Assembly (NCBI GenBank): GCA_015655565.1
Contig: JAATEU010000061.1
Span: 1-11,991 of the forward strand
DNA length: 11,991 bases
From: Clostridiales bacterium
GTDB taxonomy: Bacteria; Bacillota; Clostridia; Lachnospirales; Lachnospiraceae
Reading direction: 5' to 3'
Shown: piece by piece, positions 6,933-11,991 of the stretch
How positions within the stretch are numbered: position 1 is the first letter of the stretch
How the letters are laid out: each line of letters begins with the position of its first letter
Program-made: the position numbers and the translations under genes
Notes under the pieces: generated by a model
What the model saw: only the letters and a program-made list of their open reading frames with translations
What the model was told of the DNA's origin: nothing
Databases searched by the model: none

Positions 6933-8351
6933 ATGAAAAGGCTTACAAAAAAATCTTTATCAATCCTGTTGGTTTTTGTAACGGTTTTTTCTCTTGGTGC
7001 CTGTGGAAACAATAAAAATCAAGGGACAATCTCTTCAGAACCATCCACGGCTGCCGGTGACGGTGCTTCAACCGGTGAAGAAGCAACTACTCCTGCGGGA
7101 ACGGCGCAAAATGACAATACTTCATCTGCACTTGAACCAAACTTAACGGCTCCAATTGAATTAAGATTTTCCTGGTGGGGCGGAGATACCAGGCATGAAG
7201 CTACCATAAAGGCTTTAAAAGCTTTCTCGGCTAAATATCCGAATATTACAGTAATGCCTGAATATGGTGCCTGGACAGGCTGGCAGGAAAATATAGCCAC
7301 TCAGCTGGCAGGAAAAACAGAGGCTGATTTACTGCAGATTAATTGGAATTGGATATCCCAATTTTCACCAAATGGAGATAAGTTCTATGACATAAACCAA
7401 TTATCTAATCTTATTTCAATAACCAATTACCCGCAGGACCTGCTTGACTTAATGACGGCAAACGGCTCACTTCAAGGCGTTCCCTTAGGAACTACAGGCA
7501 GGGTATTTTACTGGAATGAAGCAACTTTTAAAAAAGCCGGAATATCGGTGCCTGCTTCCTTTGAAGAGATTATTGCAGCCGGTGAAACCTTTAAAACAGT
7601 GTTGGGGGAGGATTACTATCCCATAGCCCTTGGTGAGTATGACCGTATAGTATTGTTAATGTATTACCTTCACCAGACCTATGGTAAGGAATGGGTTGTT
7701 GACAAAAAAGTAAACTATACTCCGGAAGAGGTTAAAGCAGGATTAGATTGGATTAATATGCTGGAGGATAAGCATGTTACGCCCACCCTTGCAACAATTG
7801 CAGGAGACGGTGCGGATTCCCTGGATAAGAATCCCAGGTGGATGAATGGTTATTATGCAGGAATATATGAATGGGACAGCAGTGCTTCCAAGTTCCAAAG
7901 TGCATTATCGGAAGGACAAAGCTTTATAATAGGTGAGTTTCCTGCCGATTTAGGACCTAATAAAAGCGGTTTTACAAAAATTTCCATGGGATTTGCAATC
8001 AGCGCTAATTCAAAACATCCTGCCGAAGCCGCCTTGCTGCTTGAATATTTAACTTCTGATCCGGAAGGGGTTACGATCATGGGAATGGAAAGAGGTACGG
8101 TTTCTAATAGTGCGGCAGAAGAAATCCTGGTAGAGGAAGGCTTATTAAGCGGTTTAACCTATGACGCCAACAAATTAGTCATGGATTTTAAGGGTTATAA
8201 TCTTGATCCCAATTTTGAACACTCTGCATTAAAGGACAGCACAGGATATTACTACGAAGTTTTCCAGAATCTAAGCTATGATCAAACAGATACCGCAACG
8301 GCAGCACAATACTTAATTGATTGTGTGAATGAAGTTAACGCTGCAGATTAA
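6933..8351 (+). CDS. ABC transporter sugar-binding lipoprotein (probable oligogalacturonide)
   Basis: A family 1 extracellular solute-binding protein of 472 residues that would capture a pectin-derived oligosaccharide outside the membrane and hand it to the two permeases downstream. Residues 1-24 are a lipoprotein signal: positive MKRLTKK, a hydrophobic stretch, then the lipobox LGAC with Cys24 as lipid anchor. A Ser/Thr/Ala/Gly-rich linker runs to about residue 65. The mature fold begins with ELRFSWWGGDTRHEATIKAL and DLLQINWNWISQFS, segments resembling the TogB-type oligogalacturonide-binding proteins. GGAG at 6921-6924 with eight bases of spacing selects the ATG at 6933 over an in-frame TTG at 6927. 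Neighbouring GH105 and GH28 enzymes support a galacturonide ligand; an unsaturated rhamnogalacturonide is also possible. Confidence 0.9.
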   Translation: MKRLTKKSLSILLVFVTVFSLGACGNNKNQGTISSEPSTAAGDGASTGEEATTPAGTAQNDNTSSALEPNLTAPIELRFSWWGGDTRHEATIKALKAFSAKYPNITVMPEYGAWTGWQENIATQLAGKTEADLLQINWNWISQFSPNGDKFYDINQLSNLISITNYPQDLLDLMTANGSLQGVPLGTTGRVFYWNEATFKKAGISVPASFEEIIAAGETFKTVLGEDYYPIALGEYDRIVLLMYYLHQTYGKEWVVDKKVNYTPEEVKAGLDWINMLEDKHVTPTLATIAGDGADSLDKNPRWMNGYYAGIYEWDSSASKFQSALSEGQSFIIGEFPADLGPNKSGFTKISMGFAISANSKHPAEAALLLEYLTSDPEGVTIMGMERGTVSNSAAEEILVEEGLLSGLTYDANKLVMDFKGYNLDPNFEHSALKDSTGYYYEVFQNLSYDQTDTATAAQYLIDCVNEVNAAD

Positions 8352-8398
8352 GTACGGATGAAAAACAAATATGCCGCAATAAAATAAACATAATATAT

Positions 8399-8441
8399 TT
8401 GCTAAGCCGTCAGGGTGTCAGCCGCTTTGACGGCTTAGCAA
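8399..8441 (+). other. Strong GC-rich hairpin after the binding protein gene
   Basis: TTGCTAAGCCGTCA (8399-8412) and TGACGGCTTAGCAA (8428-8441) form a perfect 14-base-pair stem with a 15-base loop. The sequence after it is ACAGGG, with no U tract, so it is not a standard terminator. Directly behind a binding protein gene, such stems usually protect the 3' end of the upstream mRNA and lower expression of the later genes. Confidence 0.8.
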
Positions 8442-8482
8442 CAGGGAAGTCTGCCTCCGCCGAAAGGCGGGGAATTTCCCTG
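8442..8482 (+). other. Second hairpin with GAAA tetraloop
   Basis: CAGGGAA (8442-8448) pairs with TTCCCTG (8476-8482). Inside, CTCCGCC (8455-8461) pairs with GGCGGGG (8466-8472) over a GAAA loop of the stable GNRA type. It follows the preceding stem without a gap and again lacks a U tract. The two form one structured block in the 196 bases between the binding protein gene and the GH105 gene. Confidence 0.7.
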
Positions 8483-8547
8483 GCAGGTTAAACAGGTTAA
8501 ATAAGAGAAAAATATTTAATGGAAGTAATGAAAGGCTTGGTGATGAA

Positions 8548-9645
8548 ATGAAATTTGAACAATACGTTACTTCTTATTTGACGGATTATCAAAATGCAAA
8601 AAATGATTGGAATTATGAAGACGGATGTGTCCTTATGGGTGCCGTTCTTTTTTATCAGGCAACTGGAAATAAATTTTATAAAGATTTCATTGTACGTTAT
8701 ATGGAAAGGTTTATAAACCCGGATGGAAGCATCAATAATTATAAGAAAGAACATTATAATATTGACAGCATTAACAGCGGTAAAATCCTGTTTTTTTTAT
8801 ATGAAGAAACGGGAGAAGAAAAATATAGAGCAGCCATAGAAGTTTTAATGGATCAATTAAGGAGCCAGCCGAGAACCAAGTGTAATAATTTCTGGCATAA
8901 GAAAATTTACCCAAATCAAATCTGGCTGGATGGTTTGTATATGGCCCAGCCTTTTTATATGGCATATGAAACGCGGTTTCATCATAAGGAGAATTATAAG
9001 GATATTATCAATCAATTTAAAAATGTCCGGAAATATTTATATAACGAGGATAAAAAACTGTATTATCATGGTTATGATGAAGCAAAAATTCAATTTTGGG
9101 CAGACAAAAAATCAGGAGTTTCCTCTAATTTCTGGCTGAGGGCCATGGGCTGGTATATAATGGCATTAATCGATACAATGGATGAGATTCCGGAAAAAAA
9201 CTTTGAAGATTATAAAACCCTGGAAATGTTATTTAAGGAAAGCATGAAAGGCATTTTATTGTATCAGGATAAGGAAAGCAAATTATTTTATCAGATTATC
9301 GATAAAGCTGATATAGAAAATAATTACCTTGAAACATCCGGTTCTGCAATGATTGCCTATTCTATTTTAAAAGGGTGCAGACTGGGTGCGTTGCAGAAAG
9401 AAAAATATCAGGCAATCGGTGAGAAAATTATAAAATCCCTTCTTGAAAATAAATTAATAGAAGTTGCAGGACAATTAAAATTAAAAGATATTTGTTCTGT
9501 TGCAGGATTAGGACCGGACAGTGACAGGGACGGAAGTCTTGCGTATTACCTCTCCGAGCCGGTCGTATGTGATGACCAGAAGGGAGCCGGAGCTTTGATT
9601 ATGGCATATGCACAACTGTTAATGCTGCATAAAGAAGAGGAATAG
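8548..9645 (+). CDS. GH105 unsaturated rhamnogalacturonyl/galacturonyl hydrolase
   Basis: Removes the 4,5-unsaturated galacturonate left at the non-reducing end of pectin fragments by lyases, through hydration of the double bond. The 365 residues match the YteR/YesR family length of about 370 and form an (alpha/alpha)6 barrel. Visible family motifs are NIDSINSGK (Asp73), HKKIYPNQIWLDGLYMAQPF with the likely catalytic Asp128, SNFWLRAMGWYIMALIDTMDE, and YLETSGSAMIAYSILKG. There is no signal peptide, so it acts in the cytoplasm on imported oligomers. The ribosome binding site is weak (GGTGA at 8539-8543, four bases before the ATG), and no other in-frame start nearby is better. It lies behind the double hairpin and ahead of the permeases. 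Whether it prefers rhamnogalacturonan or homogalacturonan ends cannot be told from sequence. Confidence 0.92.
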   Translation: MKFEQYVTSYLTDYQNAKNDWNYEDGCVLMGAVLFYQATGNKFYKDFIVRYMERFINPDGSINNYKKEHYNIDSINSGKILFFLYEETGEEKYRAAIEVLMDQLRSQPRTKCNNFWHKKIYPNQIWLDGLYMAQPFYMAYETRFHHKENYKDIINQFKNVRKYLYNEDKKLYYHGYDEAKIQFWADKKSGVSSNFWLRAMGWYIMALIDTMDEIPEKNFEDYKTLEMLFKESMKGILLYQDKESKLFYQIIDKADIENNYLETSGSAMIAYSILKGCRLGALQKEKYQAIGEKIIKSLLENKLIEVAGQLKLKDICSVAGLGPDSDRDGSLAYYLSEPVVCDDQKGAGALIMAYAQLLMLHKEEE

Positions 9646-9736
9646 GCAAAAAAACGCTGTTTCAAATATGTAACGGGAGATGTTTTAAGAAAGATATCCT
9701 GACGAAATAATTCTATAAGAATGGAGGAATAAATGA

Positions 9737-10714
9737 ATGGGAAAAAACAGTGCCGCCCATCCGGGGCAAACGTCTTATGTAAAAAAGAATGAGGGGATAT
9801 CGGATGCCGTTCTTAAAAAGAGAGGTTTTCGTTATTTACTTAAAAATAATATTGGATTTTTTTATATTCTGCCTTGGCTGATTGGTTTTGCCGTATTCAA
9901 ACTGTATCCGTTTGCGTCTTCTTTTTATTATAGTTTCACGGATTATGATTTGTTTAAGGATATAATTTCATTTATCGGCTTGGACAATTATAAACAAATA
10001 GTGGAAACGGCTAAAATACGGAAGGCTTTTCACGTAACCTTCCGATATGCATTTATGACAGTTCCGCTTAAACTGGCATTTGCATTATTTATTGCATACA
10101 TATTAAATTTTAAGATTAAGGGAGTTAATTTGTTCCGGACCATGTATTACATTCCTTCCATTTTAGGAGGTTCCGTGGCGATTGCCGTATTATGGAAGTT
10201 TTTATTCCAGACAGACGGCTTAATCAATCAGATTTTAAGTAATTTGAGGATTACAGGTCCAAACTGGCTGGGAGATTCCCATTATTCCTTATTGGTCGTG
10301 AGTCTGCTAAGGGTATGGCAGTTTGGTTCACCCATGGTTATCTTTTTAGCGGCATTAAAGAGTGTACCAACAGATCTTTACGAAGCCGCCTCTATCGATG
10401 GAGCGGGCAAAACCAGGCAATTCCTCAAGATAACCATTCCCCTTATTACCCCGGTTATTTTCTACAATCTGGTAACCCAGTTATGCCAGGCTTTCCAGGA
10501 ATTTAACGGTCCTTACATTATTACAAACGGCGGACCGCTCGGATCAACTACATTAATATCCTTGTTGGTTTACCAGAATGCCTTTAAAACATACCAGATG
10601 GGCTTTGCCAGTGCGATTTCATGGCTTTTATTCCTCATTGTCATGACACTTACCATCATTTCTTTTATGAGCCAAAAATATTGGGTATATTATTCGGATG
10701 AGGATGGGAGGTAA
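9737..10714 (+). CDS. ABC sugar permease, MalF/UgpA type
   Basis: One of two membrane subunits of the importer served by the binding lipoprotein. The 325 residues begin with a polar N-terminal tail of about 35, followed by about six membrane segments, the first at about 41-63 (FFYILPWLIGFAVFKLYPF). The ATPase-contact EAA loop is EAASIDGAGKTRQFLKITIP at 216-235. The C-terminus ends with a helix and a charged tail. GGAGG at 9723-9727 lies nine bases before the ATG at 9737. A competing ATG at 9733 is nearer the site but opens only a 19-residue frame. The 91-base gap after GH105 shows no promoter or terminator, so it is probably in the same transcript. No ATPase gene follows; a shared MsmX-type ATPase is likely, as for many Firmicute sugar importers. 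Confidence 0.92.
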   Translation: MGKNSAAHPGQTSYVKKNEGISDAVLKKRGFRYLLKNNIGFFYILPWLIGFAVFKLYPFASSFYYSFTDYDLFKDIISFIGLDNYKQIVETAKIRKAFHVTFRYAFMTVPLKLAFALFIAYILNFKIKGVNLFRTMYYIPSILGGSVAIAVLWKFLFQTDGLINQILSNLRITGPNWLGDSHYSLLVVSLLRVWQFGSPMVIFLAALKSVPTDLYEAASIDGAGKTRQFLKITIPLITPVIFYNLVTQLCQAFQEFNGPYIITNGGPLGSTTLISLLVYQNAFKTYQMGFASAISWLLFLIVMTLTIISFMSQKYWVYYSDEDGR

Positions 10715-10718
10715 ACAT

Positions 10719-11576
10719 ATGACCAGAAAGCAACGTTATTTAATAAATACATCCATTCGTTATCTTGTACTTTTATTAGTAGGTCTAGTCATGATTTATC
10801 CTATGCTTTGGATGTTTGGGGCTTCTTTTAAAGCTGATAATAATGAAATATTTTCTTCTGTGGGCATTATACCCAGGAAGTTTTCAATAAAGGCTTATAT
10901 AGAGGGCTGGCATTCCACAGAATATACCTTTCTTACCTATTTAATTAATACTTATAAGATTGTACTTCCTAAAGTACTAGGTACGGTTATATCTGCAACT
11001 ATTACAGCTTACGGATTTGCCAGGTTTCAATTTAAAGGTAAGAAATTATTCTATGCAATATTATTGTCAACTTTATTTTTACCTCAGGTTGTATTAAACA
11101 TTCCTCAATATCTGTTGTTTCGGGATATGGGATGGTTGACACCTGTTTTATCTTATTTCCCTTTAATTATACCGGCCTTTTTTGCCTGTGATACATATTT
11201 TGTGTTTATGCTGGTACAATTTTTACGGGGTATTCCAAGGGAACTTGAGGAGGCAGCTAAAATCGACGGCTGTAACACCATGCAGACCTTATGGTATGTA
11301 ATATGTCCTGTACTGAAACCCTCCATAGTATCTGCTGCATTATTTCAGTTTATGTGGTCCTCCAATGACTTTATGGGGCCGCTTATCTACGTGAAAACAG
11401 TTGCCAAATATCCTGCCTCCTTAGGTCTTAGGTTATCCATGGATGCAGAAGTAGGCTTTGAATGGAATAAGGTATTAGCTATGTCTATCGTAACCATTAT
11501 TCCATCCCTTATTGTATTTTTTGCCGCACAGAAACAGTTTGTGGAAGGCGTCACGGCTGGCAGTGTTAAAGGATAG
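10719..11576 (+). CDS. ABC sugar permease, MalG/UgpE type
   Basis: The second membrane subunit of the same importer, 285 residues. It has about six membrane segments: the first at about 13-34 (IRYLVLLLVGLVMIYPMLWM), others around 85-100, 110-125, 145-168, 198-215 and 252-270. The EAA loop reads EEAAKIDGCNTMQTLWYVICP at about 177-197. The end QKQFVEGVTAGSVKG is the conserved C-terminus of MalG-type permeases. GGGAGG at 10706-10711 lies seven bases before the ATG at 10719, so the in-frame ATGs at 10698 and 10704, upstream of or touching that site, are unlikely starts. The gene begins four bases after the stop of the first permease, which implies translational coupling. Substrate is inferred from the neighbours only. 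Confidence 0.93.
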   Translation: MTRKQRYLINTSIRYLVLLLVGLVMIYPMLWMFGASFKADNNEIFSSVGIIPRKFSIKAYIEGWHSTEYTFLTYLINTYKIVLPKVLGTVISATITAYGFARFQFKGKKLFYAILLSTLFLPQVVLNIPQYLLFRDMGWLTPVLSYFPLIIPAFFACDTYFVFMLVQFLRGIPRELEEAAKIDGCNTMQTLWYVICPVLKPSIVSAALFQFMWSSNDFMGPLIYVKTVAKYPASLGLRLSMDAEVGFEWNKVLAMSIVTIIPSLIVFFAAQKQFVEGVTAGSVKG

Positions 11577-11591
11577 CAGGGGAGGATTACC

Positions 11592-11991
11592 ATGGAGTTT
11601 AAAATTATTTTACTGACGGCAAGACAGGCAGTAATTGAAGTATTGGGTGAAGGGATATATGAAATTGAAGAGTATGATATTTATCTGAATGATGAGGTTA
11701 TCATGAGCAGCCAAAAGGCTGTCAGGTCTATTGATAACCTCCAACCGGATACTTCTTACAGCCTTTTTATCAGAAACAAATCGGGTGTATCGGAAAAGAT
11801 TTATTTTACCACCTGTAAAGAATTTGTTACCCTGAATGTAAAAGATTTTGGTGCTAAAGGAGACGGACTTCAAAATGATACGGTATTTATACAAAGTGCA
11901 ATCAGTGCTTGTCCGAAAGAAGGCCGGGTTCTCGTGCCTAAGGGAATCTATAAGGTTACCAGTTTATTTTTAAAAAGCAATCTGACCCTGG
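11592..11991 (+). CDS. GH28 polygalacturonase, N-terminal part, cut by the window edge
   Basis: A pectin-degrading glycoside hydrolase family 28 enzyme, of which 133 codons are present; the frame is open to the edge. Residues 1-78 form a small beta-rich, fibronectin type III-like domain (PDTSYSLFIRNKSG). The parallel beta-helix then starts with VTLNVKDFGAKGDGLQNDT at about 79-97, continues with CPKEGRVLVPKGIY and reaches LFLKSNLTL, the standard opening of GH28. The catalytic aspartates lie beyond the window. No signal peptide is seen, so it is probably a cytoplasmic enzyme, most likely an exo-acting one that takes galacturonate off imported oligomers. GGAGG at 11581-11585 precedes the ATG by six bases, and 15 bases separate it from the permease stop, so it belongs to the transporter operon. 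Confidence 0.9.
   Translation, partial: MEFKIILLTARQAVIEVLGEGIYEIEEYDIYLNDEVIMSSQKAVRSIDNLQPDTSYSLFIRNKSGVSEKIYFTTCKEFVTLNVKDFGAKGDGLQNDTVFIQSAISACPKEGRVLVPKGIYKVTSLFLKSNLTL

Noticed and set aside
8399..8482. Hairpins read as a terminator of the binding protein gene
   Set aside because: Neither stem is followed by a T run, and no promoter is evident before GH105. Readthrough with RNA stabilisation fits better, though partial termination is not excluded.
10698..10718. Earlier ATGs for the second permease
   Set aside because: They lie upstream of or touching the GGGAGG at 10706-10711, which is well placed for the ATG at 10719.
1..11991. Mobile elements, CRISPR arrays, tRNA or rRNA genes
   Set aside because: I looked for transposase motifs, regular repeat-spacer patterns and tRNA-like folds and saw none. 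The window is a coherent metabolic locus.

Overview
The window is a pectin / D-galacturonate utilisation locus from an AT-rich, low-GC Gram-positive anaerobe, most likely a Clostridia member of the Lachnospiraceae type. Pointers to this are the strong AGGAGG-type ribosome binding sites, the sigma-A-like TTGACA/TATAAT promoters, the lipobox substrate-binding protein, sugar permeases without their own ATPase, and LacI-family control. The genus assignment is inference.

Left part, minus strand (1-2084): a LacI-family regulator, followed 20 bases later by uxaC (uronate isomerase), whose last quarter runs off the left edge. Divergent region (2085-2368): promoters in both directions and two LacI-type operators. 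Plus strand 2369-6435: uxaB, uxaA and kdgK, closed by a strong terminator at 6457-6503. uxaB is split by a one-base frameshift at a T run (3559-3562). Region 6504-6932: a long regulatory stretch with a third operator, another palindrome, a good promoter and a leader hairpin. Plus strand 6933-11991: a lipoprotein sugar-binding protein, a large double hairpin without U tract, a GH105 unsaturated rhamnogalacturonyl/galacturonyl hydrolase, two MalF/MalG-type permeases, and the start of a GH28 polygalacturonase cut by the right edge.

Together the genes form a route from outside to central metabolism. The binding protein and permeases import pectin oligomers; GH28 and GH105, neither with a signal peptide, cut them inside the cell. 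UxaC, UxaB and UxaA then turn galacturonate into tagaturonate, altronate and 2-keto-3-deoxygluconate (KDG), and KdgK phosphorylates KDG to KDPG. The KDPG aldolase, the enzymes for the unsaturated product of GH105 (KduI/KduD) and the transporter ATPase are not in the window.

I see no wholly new system. The points most worth a second look are the uxaB frameshift, the repeated operator that ties the three transcription units together, the structured RNA between the binding protein gene and the rest of its operon, and the inverted-repeat leader of the binding protein gene. The two edge-truncated genes (uxaC and GH28) have no in-window stop and are easily missed by ORF callers.
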